The notes below the pieces were generated by a model. It had not been told where the DNA came from. It worked only from the letters and a program-made list of their open reading frames with translations, and made no database searches. 64,000 nt of DNA, taken from assembly GCA_013141415.1 (NCBI GenBank), contig JABFQY010000006.1, positions 1-64,000 of the forward strand. The letters are read 5' to 3'. The stretch's first letter is position 1, and each line of letters begins with the position of its first letter. Origin of the DNA: Kiritimatiellaceae bacterium. Its GTDB lineage: Bacteria > Verrucomicrobiota > Kiritimatiellia > Kiritimatiellales > Tichowtungiaceae. The translations under genes and the position numbers were made by a program. Below, in pieces: positions 19,644 to 28,319 of this stretch.

Positions 19644-22148
19644 ATGAATACACAACAGCATCAGCGTATTGATCTGGTCAATATCGAAGACGAAATGCAG
19701 CGCGCCTACATCGACTACTCGATGAGCGTGATCATCGGCCGCGCCCTGCCCGATGCGCGCGACGGTCTCAAGCCCGGCAACCGCCGCATCCTTTTCGCCA
19801 TGAAAGAACGCGGCTGGGTCAGCAGCAAGCCTTTCGTCAAGTGCGCAAAAATCGTCGGGGAAGTGATCGGTAACTATCATCCGCACGGCGACACGGCGGT
19901 CTATGACACGATGGTGCGTATGGCGCAGGATTTCTCCATGCGCTGCATGCTCATCAACGGTCAGGGAAACTTCGGCTCCATCGACGGCGACCGCGCGGCG
20001 GCCTACCGGTACACCGAATGTAAACTGCTCCCGCTGGCCGAAGAAATGCTGGCCGACATCGACAAAAACACCGTCGATATGCGCCCTAACTTCGACGAAA
20101 CGCTCATGGAGCCGACCGTTCTGCCGGCTCGCGTCCCCAACCTGCTCATTAACGGCAGTACCGGGATCGCCGTCGGGATGGCTACGAACATTCCGCCGCA
20201 CAATCTGAGCGAGGTGATCGACGGAACCATCCATCTGATTGAAAATCCGAATGCCACCGCAGAGGATCTCTGTCAGTTCATCAAAGGCCCCGACTTCCCG
20301 ACTGCCGGTATCGTTCACGGCCTTGGCGGAATCCGATCCATGTACCTCACCGGCCGCGGCCGCATCCGGATGCGCGGCAAAGCCGATATCGAGGAATTCG
20401 GCAACGGCCGCGAACGCATCATCATCACCGAAATTCCGTACGCCGTAAACAAAGCCGCCATGATCACCCGTATGGCCGAACTGGTGCGCGAAAAAAATCT
20501 CGAAGGCATTTCGGATATCCGCGACGAATCCGGCAAGCTCGGCATCCGCGTGGTCATCGAGCTTAAAAAAGGCGCGATCGGCAAAGTCGTACTCAACAAC
20601 ATTTACAAACACACCCAACTGGCGAGCACCTTCGGCGCGATCATGCTGGCTATCGACGGCAACCGCCCGCGCATCATGAACCTCAAGGAACTGCTGCAGT
20701 GCTTCATCAAACACCGCTTTCAGGTGATCACCCGCCGCACACAGTTCGATCTCGATAAAAACCGCGCCCGCGCCCATATCCTTGAAGGGCTGCTCATCGC
20801 GTTAGACAACCTTGACGAAGTGGTCCGGATCATCCGCGCTTCCAAGTCGCGCGAAGAAGCTCAGACCAAACTGATCGAACGCTTTCAGTTCAGCGAACTG
20901 CAGGTTAAAGCAATCCTCGATATGCGCCTCTATCAGCTGACGGGTCTGGAGCGCGACAAAATCCAGGCCGAGTTCGACGAACTCCAGAAGCAGATTGCCT
21001 ACCTGATCGATCTGCTCGAACATGAAGAGAAGCTTTACGGCGTCATCAAAGACGACCTCGCCGAAATCAAAGCCAAATACGGCGAACCGCGCCGCACGCA
21101 GTTGGAAATCGACGAAGGCGAAATTGATATCGAAGATCTGATCGCCGACGAACCCTGCGCCATCACGCTGTCCAACACCGGCTACATCAAGCGCGTGCCG
21201 GTCGATACCTACCGGCAGCAGCGCCGTGGCGGCAAAGGCGTCATGGGCATGGATACCAAGGACGAGGATTTTGTCGAACACGTTTTCACCGCTTCGACTC
21301 ACGACTACCTGCTCTGCTTCACGCAGGCGGGCCGTATGTATTGGCTCAAAGCCTACCACGTGCCGGAAGGCAGCCGCACAGCGCGCGGACGCGCGCTGGC
21401 CAACGTCATTGAAATGGGTCCGGAAGAAAAGCTGGCCGCCATTCTCTGCGTACGCGAACTCGATGACGATGCACACAATCTGCTGATGGCCACCAAAAAC
21501 GGCATCATCAAAAAGACCGTTCTGTCGGCTTACAAAAACATCCGCGCCGGCGGCATTAATGCCATCAACGTGGATGAAGGCGATCAGCTCATCGGCGTAC
21601 AGCTCACCGGCGGAACGAATGAAATCATTCTCAGCATGCGCAACGGTAAAGCGATCCGCTTCAATGAAGAGGACGCCCGCCCGATCGGTCGTACTGCTCG
21701 CGGCGTCAAAGGCGTTACCCTTGAAGGCGACGATCAGGTCGTCTCCATCGAAATCGTCAACACCGCCGCCACCATGATGGCGATCACCGAAAACGGTTAC
21801 GGCAAACGCACCAACTTCGACGAATACCGTCTGCAAAGCCGCGGCGGTAAAGGGATCATCAGCATCCAGACCACGGAACGAAACGGTAACGTCGTCAGCG
21901 CTCACGCAGTAACAAATGAAAACCGCATCATGCTGATTTCCCAGAACGGACAGATGATCTGCATCGGGGCAAGCGACCTGCGCGTCATCGGCCGCAACAC
22001 GCAAGGTGTGCGACTGGTCAATCTCAACGAAGGCGACAAGATTGTTTCCGCCGCCGTTCTTGACCCGGAAGCGGAAGTTACTGAAACAGTCGCCCCGGTT
22101 TCGACCGAGGTTGTTGAAGCGGACGTTCCGGAAACTGACGCTGAGTAG
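19644..22148 (+). CDS. gyrA: DNA gyrase subunit A
   Basis: An 834-residue DNA-cleaving subunit. Catalytic tyrosine Y123 lies in AAAYRYTE. The GyrA box QRRGGKG (526-532) marks it as gyrase rather than topoisomerase IV. The C-terminal beta-pinwheel repeats follow, and the tail is acidic. In the quinolone region ([11 protein letters not shown]) residue 84 is Thr where E. coli has Ser83, a natural state in several bacteria, and D88 is kept. Forms the A2B2 enzyme with the upstream gyrB product. Confidence 0.97.
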   Translation: MNTQQHQRIDLVNIEDEMQRAYIDYSMSVIIGRALPDARDGLKPGNRRILFAMKERGWVSSKPFVKCAKIVGEVIGNYHPHGDTAVYDTMVRMAQDFSMRCMLINGQGNFGSIDGDRAAAYRYTECKLLPLAEEMLADIDKNTVDMRPNFDETLMEPTVLPARVPNLLINGSTGIAVGMATNIPPHNLSEVIDGTIHLIENPNATAEDLCQFIKGPDFPTAGIVHGLGGIRSMYLTGRGRIRMRGKADIEEFGNGRERIIITEIPYAVNKAAMITRMAELVREKNLEGISDIRDESGKLGIRVVIELKKGAIGKVVLNNIYKHTQLASTFGAIMLAIDGNRPRIMNLKELLQCFIKHRFQVITRRTQFDLDKNRARAHILEGLLIALDNLDEVVRIIRASKSREEAQTKLIERFQFSELQVKAILDMRLYQLTGLERDKIQAEFDELQKQIAYLIDLLEHEEKLYGVIKDDLAEIKAKYGEPRRTQLEIDEGEIDIEDLIADEPCAITLSNTGYIKRVPVDTYRQQRRGGKGVMGMDTKDEDFVEHVFTASTHDYLLCFTQAGRMYWLKAYHVPEGSRTARGRALANVIEMGPEEKLAAILCVRELDDDAHNLLMATKNGIIKKTVLSAYKNIRAGGINAINVDEGDQLIGVQLTGGTNEIILSMRNGKAIRFNEEDARPIGRTARGVKGVTLEGDDQVVSIEIVNTAATMMAITENGYGKRTNFDEYRLQSRGGKGIISIQTTERNGNVVSAHAVTNENRIMLISQNGQMICIGASDLRVIGRNTQGVRLVNLNEGDKIVSAAVLDPEAEVTETVAPVSTEVVEADVPETDAE

Positions 22149-22155
22149 GCCGGTC

Positions 22156-22542
22156 ATGCCGATTGATCTGGGCAGTCTTGATCTGACCCCGGAGTGGAGC
22201 AAAACCACTCCGGGCAGTCAGCTTCCGCCGAAAAAAGACAAACCCCATCAAAAGCCGTCCACCCCGCTTGTCCGCCGAAGCTTTAGCGAAGGAGGAAAAG
22301 GCGACGGTATTGTGCGTGTCGGAAGAGAAACCAAAGGCCGCAAAGGTTCCGGCGTTACAGTGATCACCGGGATTCCGTCCCATCCGGAAGGACTGGAAAA
22401 GCTGGCGAAGCAGTTTAAGCAGCAATGCGGAACCGGCGGAACCGTCAAGAACGGCGTCATTGAAATCCAAGGCGATCACCGCGACCTGCTCGTCAAAGAA
22501 TTATCCGCCCTCGGATATACCGTTAAAAAGGCGGGTGGATAA
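22156..22542 (+). CDS. SUI1/YciH-family translation initiation factor-like protein
   Basis: A 128-residue protein with a C-terminal SUI1/eIF1-like fold (about 65-128): GVTVITGIPSHPEGLEKLAK, the GTGGTVKNG turn and LVKELSALGYTVKKAGG. The N-terminal half is a low-complexity linker and contains RRSFSEGG, which is encoded by a repeat-like sequence at 22271-22296. YciH proteins affect start-codon fidelity. The gene begins 7 bases after gyrA. A palindromic array follows the stop. Confidence 0.88.
   Translation: MPIDLGSLDLTPEWSKTTPGSQLPPKKDKPHQKPSTPLVRRSFSEGGKGDGIVRVGRETKGRKGSGVTVITGIPSHPEGLEKLAKQFKQQCGTGGTVKNGVIEIQGDHRDLLVKELSALGYTVKKAGG
22271..22296. repeat. Repeat-like imperfect palindrome within the SUI1 gene linker
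   Basis: TCCGCCGAAGC-TTTA-GCGAAGGAGGA encodes part of RRSFSEGG in frame. I recall the reverse-strand peptide (KASADKRGG type) as recurring in unrelated proteins, which suggests a dispersed intragenic repeat. Only one copy is visible in this window, so the call rests on memory and is tentative. Confidence 0.4.
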
Positions 22543-22555
22543 TTGGTTTTGGACT

Positions 22556-22646
22556 GCGCAGGCTTGCCTGCGCTTTATGAAGTGGAGCTTGCTCCACAAG
22601 TTCACCGAAGCAAGCTTCGGAAAACAAGGCGGCGGCAAGCCGCCGC
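22556..22646. repeat. Array of four perfect palindromes sharing a CTTG/CAAG centre
   Basis: Four perfect palindromes follow one another: GCGCAGGCTTGCCTGCGC (22556-22573), GTGGAGCTTGCTCCAC (22582-22597), CCGAAGCAAGCTTCGG (22605-22620) and GCGGCGGCAAGCCGCCGC (22629-22646). The two left units have GCTTGC at the centre, the two right units GCAAGC. Spacers are 7-8 bases. The array sits between the converging ends of the SUI1-like gene and ppiC, where it may stop transcription from both sides. Confidence 0.85.
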
Positions 22647-22654
22647 ATTCCATA

Positions 22655-22936
22655 TTAATTCGTCCGCATGGTCACTTCGACCAGATGGTAGCCGAATTGC
22701 GTTTTGACCGGCCCCTGCACCTTGCCGATTTCGGCACTGAAAACCACCTGATCGAACTCGCGAACCATCTGGCCGGGTGAAAAAGTTCCCAGCGCCCCGC
22801 CCTTTTGTCCAGACGGACACTGCGAATGCTGTTTCGCCAGCGCGGCGAAATCCGCACCATCGGCGATCTGCTGTTTGAGTTTATTGCACTCTGCTTCGGT
22901 ACTGACGAGAATGTGTCTTGCTGCGGCCTTTGCCAT
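22655..22936 (-). CDS. ppiC: Parvulin-type peptidyl-prolyl cis-trans isomerase
   Basis: A 93-residue single-domain rotamase with ARHILVSTEAEC at the start, FAALAKQHSQCPSG..GGALGTFSPGQMV in the middle, and FGYHLVEVTMR at the end; these hold the parvulin active-site histidines, serine/cysteine and phenylalanine. No signal peptide, so it acts in the cytoplasm, as E. coli PpiC does. Length matches (93 aa). It converges on the SUI1-like gene across the four-palindrome array. Confidence 0.95.
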   Translation of the reverse strand: MAKAAARHILVSTEAECNKLKQQIADGADFAALAKQHSQCPSGQKGGALGTFSPGQMVREFDQVVFSAEIGKVQGPVKTQFGYHLVEVTMRTN

Positions 22937-23043
22937 ATGAATCCCCTTTTGTTTTTAATCTGAAAGGAGGTAATAGCCTTTTGAAATATGGTTTACAAAC
23001 CAATCTTCCAGCGACTATCCTTCGGCAGTTTTTGGAGAATGCG

Positions 23044-23313
23044 ATGCCTGTTATATCCATGTTTTACGGACTTATTATTCATCTATACTTTCTGGACAAC
23101 CAGCGGCACAAAAAGCCCCATATTCACGTGAGTTATCAAGGTCAGGAAGCTGTTGTTTCGATTCCCGATGGAGATTTGCTCGATGGAACCCTGCCGCCAA
23201 ATAAAATGAAGCTTGTGCAGGCATGGATTGAAATTCACCGGGACGAATTGATAGCGGACTGGTCACTGGCAGCAAAAGGACAGTTGCCCTATAAAATTGA
23301 ACCGCTAAAATGA
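23044..23313 (+). CDS. DUF4160 protein
   Basis: An 89-residue protein beginning MPVISMFYGLIIHLYF, followed by HKKPHIHVSYQGQEAVVSIPDGDLL and a C-terminal W-x5-RDEL..DW helix, the typical DUF4160 pattern. The ATG at 23044 has GGAG upstream. A longer version from TTG at 22981 is also in frame and follows a near-perfect AAAGGAGGT; the family normally begins at MPxISMFYG, so I kept the shorter form. It precedes a DUF2442 gene by 4 bases. The two families are often adjacent and have been suspected of acting as a pair. Confidence 0.85.
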   Translation: MPVISMFYGLIIHLYFLDNQRHKKPHIHVSYQGQEAVVSIPDGDLLDGTLPPNKMKLVQAWIEIHRDELIADWSLAAKGQLPYKIEPLK

Positions 23314-23317
23314 TCGC

Positions 23318-23599
23318 ATGAACCCCGATTTAAAAACAGTTAAAGCCCGTAATGACTACAAGCTCGATCTGGTTTTCGAGAATGGAGAAACCGGCGTGTT
23401 TGACTGCGCCCCCCTACTCGACTTCGGCGTATTCAGGGAACTAAACGACCGGAATTATTTCGAACAGGTTTTCGTTACATTCGGAACGGTTGCCTGGCCT
23501 AATGGGCAGGATATCTGTCCTGATACCCTTTACCTCACAGCAACCGGTAAAGAAAAGCAGCTAATGGTTGCAGAAGAACCGGAAGGATATGGAAAATGA
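23318..23599 (+). CDS. DUF2442 protein
   Basis: A 93-residue protein with the family's strand pattern: KARNDYKLDLVFENGETGVFD, PLLDFGVFRELND, FEQVFVTFGTVAWPNGQDICPDTLYL. The function of DUF2442 is not established. Co-encoded with DUF4160 upstream and overlapping hisB by 4 bases (ATGA), which implies translational coupling to a histidine biosynthesis gene. That is an unusual arrangement and may be coincidental insertion. Confidence 0.88.
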   Translation: MNPDLKTVKARNDYKLDLVFENGETGVFDCAPLLDFGVFRELNDRNYFEQVFVTFGTVAWPNGQDICPDTLYLTATGKEKQLMVAEEPEGYGK

Positions 23600-24195
23600 A
23601 ACAGCGGAAAGCAACGATACAGCGCAAAACGAACGAAACGGATATCTGCCTGTCGATCAACCTCGACGGCACCGGAACCTATTCGATTGAAACCGGCGTG
23701 CCGTTTTTCAACCATATGCTGGAACTGCTTTCCAAACACTCGCTAATCGACATGGATATCAAAGCCTCCGGCGATATTCAGGTGGACTACCACCACCTCA
23801 TCGAAGATGTCGGTCTGGCGCTCGGACAGGCTTTCAACGAAGCGCTCGGCGAACGGCGCGGCATTAACCGCTACGGCTTCTGGCTGCTTCCGATGGACGA
23901 TGCGCTCGCCAGCGCCGAAGTATCGCTCGATCTCGGCGGACGCCCCTACCTCGTCTACGAAATTTCCAATAAGAAAAATCTGATCCGCGACTTCGATACC
24001 GATATTCTCGGTCACTTCTGGCGCTCGTTCTGCGACACCGCCAAACTGAACCTTCACATCGATCAGAAATATGGCGACGATCTGCACCACGCCCACGAAG
24101 CCGTCTTCAAAGCCGTCGCCCGCGCTCTGCGCATGGCCTGCACCGCCGACGAACGCGCCCTCGATGCCCTGCCATCGAGTAAAGGGAAAATCTGA
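23596..24195 (+). CDS. hisB: Imidazoleglycerol-phosphate dehydratase
   Basis: A 199-residue Mn2+ enzyme that dehydrates imidazoleglycerol phosphate in histidine biosynthesis. It has the two duplicated histidine motifs FFNHMLELLSKHS...DYHHLIEDVGLALG and DILGHFWRSFC...DLHHAHEAVFKAVARALR. Length fits the monofunctional bacterial form, without the HAD phosphatase half of E. coli HisB. The start ATG overlaps the DUF2442 stop. No other his gene lies in the window. Confidence 0.97.
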   Translation: MKQRKATIQRKTNETDICLSINLDGTGTYSIETGVPFFNHMLELLSKHSLIDMDIKASGDIQVDYHHLIEDVGLALGQAFNEALGERRGINRYGFWLLPMDDALASAEVSLDLGGRPYLVYEISNKKNLIRDFDTDILGHFWRSFCDTAKLNLHIDQKYGDDLHHAHEAVFKAVARALRMACTADERALDALPSSKGKI

Positions 24196-24202
24196 TAGAA
24201 TG

Positions 24203-24261
24203 ATAAGTTATGAACGATAAATACTGAATAACACATTCAGCACTTGTCGTTTAGGACTTAT
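24203..24261. terminator. Bidirectional hairpin between hisB and the GIY-YIG gene
   Basis: Nested complementary segments are ATAAGT (24203-24208) with ACTTAT (24256-24261), AACGA with TCGTT, and CTGAAT with ATTCAG at the tip. It spans the stop codon of the leftward gene and lies just after hisB. Stems are interrupted and there is no long T run, so it may be a weak terminator. Confidence 0.5.
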
Positions 24262-25909
24262 CCCTCGTCGCCGACCCGCTAGCCGTGATTGTCAGATCGG
24301 CGACGGGCAATTCCAAACCATTACAGGGAGTAAGCCCTTCCTTGTCAGCGATATCGCTACCTGCAAAGGAGTCTGCCGGCTCTAGCAATAACTGCCGATT
24401 GATCCATGCATCTTTCTTCGCAGGATCTTCCGCTATTGCTTTTTCGATCAACATACTTTGTCGATACTCTTCCGCCAAGGCAGCCATCGTCCATTTAGCA
24501 ACTAACCCAAACTTCTCGACCTCTTCACGGATATGGCCAATATCAACTTTGAAAAATTCCTTTCGATAGTTAACTTTATTCATCTGCATCATAACGAAAT
24601 GCTTATGTAGTTGATTTTCCAAGGCGGGGGCATCCTCGCTGAAAATCAATGCGTGGACATCGAATTCAAAGGGCACGCTAGAGTCACCAAGCTCTTTAAT
24701 CCGATCCAATGGATCCAATCTTCTGGTCAAACCGATCTTGTAAACATGCTCTCCGAACGAGCCGATATTTGAAATAATATAGACATGACCGCGTTTTGTT
24801 TGTTGCGCCATGGATAGAGCTCTTTGACTCTTTTCTTCAGCGGCTCTTAGTCTCTCCGATAACTCAGTAAGCTGCGCCTCGTATTTCACCTTTTGCTCTT
24901 CGCTTGCTTGAGCAATTTGCGCCTGAGCTTTTTCCATCGCCTTTCTGAGTATATCCTCTTCTTTGGCCGCATCCTTCATTGCACGCTCAAAATCCCGCCG
25001 CGCTTTTTCTTCTTCCTTGATCTGCTCCTTAATCCGTCGTTGCTCTTCTTTCTCTTCCAGTTTGAGCTGCTGAGCCACCGCCGCCCATTTCAATTCATCA
25101 ATACGCGAAGCTAAATACTCGGGAGATATGGCCGCCTCCCTAAAAGCCTTTCCGTTGTGATTAACGAGGGTAAATGCATCCTTGATTTCTTGCTCCAACT
25201 TCCCTGCATTATCATTTTTGATGCGGGACAATATGGAGTCAACCTTACCGTTGAATGCATCGACAACAAAATCCATCGCCGTATCTTTTCGCTTCGCCTC
25301 AACGTACTCACAGGTTGCCGCCGTACTATTACATACCATAGATTTTGTGCGTTCACGGGCGGCCTTGAGGTTGATCCCAGCCTCTGTGAATCCGAAATCT
25401 TCTGCTAAATCATCAAGCAAACTGCGCCGTGGTATGAGATATTCATCACCGTAACCTTCGATGATATTCTTCATCGCTTTTGCTGTTTTCCCCAGTTGCT
25501 CCACGTTCTTCATGGCTTCGTACGCAGAGCCCGCTATCTCTTCCGCCTTCTTTTCAGCTTCAGCGACAATTCCCTTCGCCTGAACTATCGCAGAATCAAG
25601 ACCCCTCAATGCTTCAACTTCTAGGTTTTTTGCTCTTTGGGCGCTTTCAGATATCATAGAGGCGGCCTGAGTCTTAGCATTCTCAAGTTCAGCCTGTGCT
25701 GTGATCAGTATTTCTTTCGCCCTTCCATCGGCATCGTCAACAACCTGCCACTTTGAAAGCCGTGTATTTTCTATTTTTAATCTGGAGAGCGTGGTCCCCA
25801 GTTCAGAAGCTTTTTTTTCTGCCGCGGTTTTTTTAATCGAGATTCGAAACAGAACCGCAATAAGTATAACGATTATTACAGCGAAACTAAGCGCAAGTAT
25901 TTGATTCAT
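24251..25909 (-). CDS. Membrane-anchored DUF4041 / GIY-YIG nuclease (SNIPE-like)
   Basis: A 552-residue protein. In order: an N-terminal membrane segment (3-21), coiled coil rich in A/E/K (about 28-145), a DUF4041-type region (about 150-290), a second highly charged coiled coil (about 285-370), and a T5orf172-like GIY-YIG domain (374-440). In the last, VYI (376-378), VYKIG (389-393), R396/R397, R403 and E431 form the expected nuclease pattern. This is the architecture of SNIPE, a membrane-bound nuclease reported to cut phage DNA during injection. A potassium-channel gene ends 27 bases upstream on the same strand. Base composition is more AT-rich than in hisB. Nuclease activity is inferred. 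Confidence 0.85.
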   Translation of the reverse strand: MNQILALSFAVIIVILIAVLFRISIKKTAAEKKASELGTTLSRLKIENTRLSKWQVVDDADGRAKEILITAQAELENAKTQAASMISESAQRAKNLEVEALRGLDSAIVQAKGIVAEAEKKAEEIAGSAYEAMKNVEQLGKTAKAMKNIIEGYGDEYLIPRRSLLDDLAEDFGFTEAGINLKAARERTKSMVCNSTAATCEYVEAKRKDTAMDFVVDAFNGKVDSILSRIKNDNAGKLEQEIKDAFTLVNHNGKAFREAAISPEYLASRIDELKWAAVAQQLKLEEKEEQRRIKEQIKEEEKARRDFERAMKDAAKEEDILRKAMEKAQAQIAQASEEQKVKYEAQLTELSERLRAAEEKSQRALSMAQQTKRGHVYIISNIGSFGEHVYKIGLTRRLDPLDRIKELGDSSVPFEFDVHALIFSEDAPALENQLHKHFVMMQMNKVNYRKEFFKVDIGHIREEVEKFGLVAKWTMAALAEEYRQSMLIEKAIAEDPAKKDAWINRQLLLEPADSFAGSDIADKEGLTPCNGLELPVADLTITASGSATRDKS

Positions 25910-25936
25910 CTATCGTTCTTCTTTCTTCCAGGCACA

Positions 25937-26731
25937 CTAGGGCAGTTTCTTTCCGCAGTGCGGACAACATGCTGCCCTAGATTCCTTAGACTTCTGGATT
26001 GCCTCAACAAAGCCAGCCCCGAGAATCCCGGTGGGGAGCGCAAACATACCGATACCAAGAACTGCCACTATGCTTGCACATACTTTCCCGAGGACGGTGA
26101 TTGGACACATGTCGCCGTAACCTACAGTTGTTATCGTGGTGACAGCCCACCACATAGTTGCCGGAATGCTTGAAAAGGTTTTTGGCTGTGCTGCGTTTTC
26201 GCAGCAATAAAGCAAACTGGAAGCTACAACGAGGAGAATCCCCATTAAAACCGACGTGAGAACAAGCTCCTCCTTCTTAGAGCGAAGAACGTGTCTTATC
26301 AGATTAAGGGATGAATAATAATGTCCAATCTTGGCAACACGAAGGATCCGAAAGAGACGCAGAACTCGAAGCGTCCGGAGGTCTATGCCAAGGAACGGAA
26401 GATAAAAAGGAAGAATGGATAAAAGATCGACAATAGACATCGCTCTCAAAGCGAAACGAATACGTCCAAAAATATGTCCGCTAAAACGATGATCGGCTGT
26501 GCACGACCAAAGCCTCGCAATATATTCCATAGTGAAAATACTGACCGAAAAAACCTCAAAAATATTTAAAAAAATACCCCATCGATCCTGTATGGATTGA
26601 ACAGATCCTGCAATTACAGCAAGAACGTTGAGAAAAATGAGCGATAAAATGGCTATCATAAATATTCGGCTCACAGGGTCTTCTGGTTTTGCTGCCGAAA
26701 TGATTTCCCATGTGCGTTTACGGATACTCAT
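25937..26731 (-). CDS. Voltage-gated-type potassium channel
   Basis: A 264-residue six-helix channel subunit. S1 about 23-43, S2 about 54-76, S3 about 98-114, S4 about 117-137 with regularly spaced arginines (LRTLRVLRLFRILRVAK), S5 about 155-177, the selectivity filter TTVGYGD (201-207), S6 about 213-245. The tail ends CCPHCGKKLP, a half zinc ribbon. Homotetramers would conduct K+. It lies 27 bases before the GIY-YIG gene, so the two probably form one transcript. In that setting an ion flux or membrane-potential sensor for phage entry is conceivable; ordinary K+ homeostasis is the simpler alternative. Confidence 0.9.
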   Translation of the reverse strand: MSIRKRTWEIISAAKPEDPVSRIFMIAILSLIFLNVLAVIAGSVQSIQDRWGIFLNIFEVFSVSIFTMEYIARLWSCTADHRFSGHIFGRIRFALRAMSIVDLLSILPFYLPFLGIDLRTLRVLRLFRILRVAKIGHYYSSLNLIRHVLRSKKEELVLTSVLMGILLVVASSLLYCCENAAQPKTFSSIPATMWWAVTTITTVGYGDMCPITVLGKVCASIVAVLGIGMFALPTGILGAGFVEAIQKSKESRAACCPHCGKKLP

Positions 26732-26809
26732 GATTGTCCTTTATTCACGTGTACGTTGTGGAATGCCACACAATACGAGGTTGAAACTGACAAGGAAACT
26801 AAATTAGAT

Positions 26810-26910
26810 TCATTTCCCCGCCAACTGCCCGCAGGCGGCGGCGATGTCGTCGCCGAGGGAATAACGCAGCGTCACCTTGAACCCGGCGCGTTTCAGCTCA
26901 TCGCCGACGC
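26810..26910 (-). pseudogene. Duplicate 3' end of rlmN (integration-site copy)
   Basis: Read leftward the segment encodes DELKRAGFKVTLRYSLGDD followed by IAAACGQLAGK and a stop at 26810-26812. This equals the last ~30 residues of the complete rlmN at 28402. The nucleotide match is only about 85%, with nearly all differences silent. It has no start and sits directly behind the abiEii stop. It is best explained as the displaced rlmN end left when DNA joined the rlmN 3' end. Confidence 0.85.
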
Positions 26911-26916
26911 GGGGCT

Positions 26917-27780
26917 TTAAATTGCCTGTCTGATCAAGGCTGCCTGATCCTGTAAATTAAGCAGCAAAAGTTTCCAGAATTCCGGCTGTCCAAGCATTTC
27001 GCGAACGTCTGTAGCAGGAAGAAATCTCTCCATCTCTTTGCGGAAGTCCTGCCGGTGTTCCGGATTATTCCCCAAGTCATCCAACCGGCTGAGCAGAACG
27101 GATAAAAACTCCTGCCGGAGACGCTGGCGGTCGTCGAGCTTGCATAACAACAGCGGGATATCCAGACGGATCCCCTGTCGATCCAGCCAGAGCATGTCCC
27201 ACAGATCACGATACTTGACCCGGTTGGGACGAAACGCCAGAGCAACCCATTTGTCGGCGAGAATTTCCTCGCGGGTCTGCGCCTGTAAGATCAGCCCTTC
27301 GGTTCCCATGTTCACGCCGTAAAAGTTGCGTAGCATTGCAGGTCGCGGCTGGTGACTTGGCACGGCGCAAATATCAATGTGAATGCGCTGTGCAGGAAGG
27401 TGCTTCGTGCCCGGACGGGTCTGAATGCGTACCTTCCAGGTGCACACATTTCCCTCCTCCCGTTCCGGATCGCTGACATCAACAGGCAGGCCGTACTTGT
27501 TGAGAAGAGTTTTTTCCAGCAGCGGTTTCAGTCCCGCCAGCCGGGCAGGATCGAATCTGCTCCCTCCGGCAAAGTCCAGATCTTCGCTCAGCCGGGGCGA
27601 ACCGTAACAGGCGCGCAGACAGGTTCCTCCGATAAACGTCAGGCCCGTCAACAGTCCGTTGCGGCTCATTTCGCGCAGAATGTCGTGATGCAGCAGTTCT
27701 TTCTCAAGAGCCGGACGTACCGTTCCGAGGGCCTGCTCCGATTGCATTGCCTGTTCCACCAGCCGATCAAACAGATTCAT
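26917..27780 (-). CDS. AbiEii-type nucleotidyltransferase toxin
   Basis: A 287-residue protein of the nucleotidyltransferase AbiEii/AbiGii family, the toxin of type IV (AbiE) systems. The active-site signature is at residues 51-70: GGTCLRACYGSPRLSEDLDF, with D67 and D69 as probable metal ligands. A C-terminal helical region contains the IQTRPG/KHLPAQRIHIDICAVP strand and the ADKWVALAFRPNRVKYRDLWD motif common to the family. Its start overlaps the upstream antitoxin gene by 14 bases. The last codon abuts the rlmN tail relic. Such toxins modify tRNA or GTP pools in studied cases; the target here is not known. Confidence 0.9.
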   Translation of the reverse strand: MNLFDRLVEQAMQSEQALGTVRPALEKELLHHDILREMSRNGLLTGLTFIGGTCLRACYGSPRLSEDLDFAGGSRFDPARLAGLKPLLEKTLLNKYGLPVDVSDPEREEGNVCTWKVRIQTRPGTKHLPAQRIHIDICAVPSHQPRPAMLRNFYGVNMGTEGLILQAQTREEILADKWVALAFRPNRVKYRDLWDMLWLDRQGIRLDIPLLLCKLDDRQRLRQEFLSVLLSRLDDLGNNPEHRQDFRKEMERFLPATDVREMLGQPEFWKLLLLNLQDQAALIRQAI

Positions 27781-28315
27781 TCGCCACCTCCTGATTCACC
27801 AGTCCGGTATCTCTACGGGTTGCCCGCATATCTCGCAACGCCAACGGTACCGATGCACGCCACAGATGGAACCGTGGATCGTAGGTCAGCAACGGTGTCA
27901 GCTCTTCGGCCTTTCTGCGGGTGTGCACAAACTCAATACTTCCATATGCCCCGCAGGCCGTAACACCGGATCGGCCCGAGGACATCAGAGTAAGACGGTT
28001 CACGGGAATTTGTGAGATCACTCCCGCTTCGCTCAACACCGTTTCCAAACTCAGATAATTGAAAAAACCAGCGCGCAGGGAAGCGGCCGTATGCCCTAAA
28101 AGATCACTACCGCGAAGGGTTGAATCAGGCAGAATATAAATTCCCCGGCAGACCCGGATTAGATCACCTCTGCGTTCCAGCCGCGTCACCACTGACTTGA
28201 AAGCGCCTTCCCCGTGTCCCGGGAGCAAAGCCCGCAGGTCTGACAAAGCAAACACCCGTGCCTTTGCATCAGCAAAGTCCCGCAAGCTCCTGATTAACTC
28301 AAACATGGGTTGCAT
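27767..28315 (-). CDS. AbiEi-type antitoxin / transcriptional regulator
   Basis: A 182-residue protein. The N-terminal winged helix (about 15-70: FALSDLRALLPGHG...VVTRLERRGDLIRVCRGIYIL) precedes the AbiEi antitoxin domain, with LSLETVLSEAGVISQIPVNRLTLMSSGRSG and EFVHT. AbiEi proteins repress their own promoter and neutralise AbiEii. The start at 28315 gives MQPMFELI; the second Met (28306) is an alternative, since predicted transcription begins nearly at the codon. The operon order antitoxin-toxin and the overlap are typical. Confidence 0.88.
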   Translation of the reverse strand: MQPMFELIRSLRDFADAKARVFALSDLRALLPGHGEGAFKSVVTRLERRGDLIRVCRGIYILPDSTLRGSDLLGHTAASLRAGFFNYLSLETVLSEAGVISQIPVNRLTLMSSGRSGVTACGAYGSIEFVHTRRKAEELTPLLTYDPRFHLWRASVPLALRDMRATRRDTGLVNQEVANESV

Positions 28316-28319
28316 CGGT

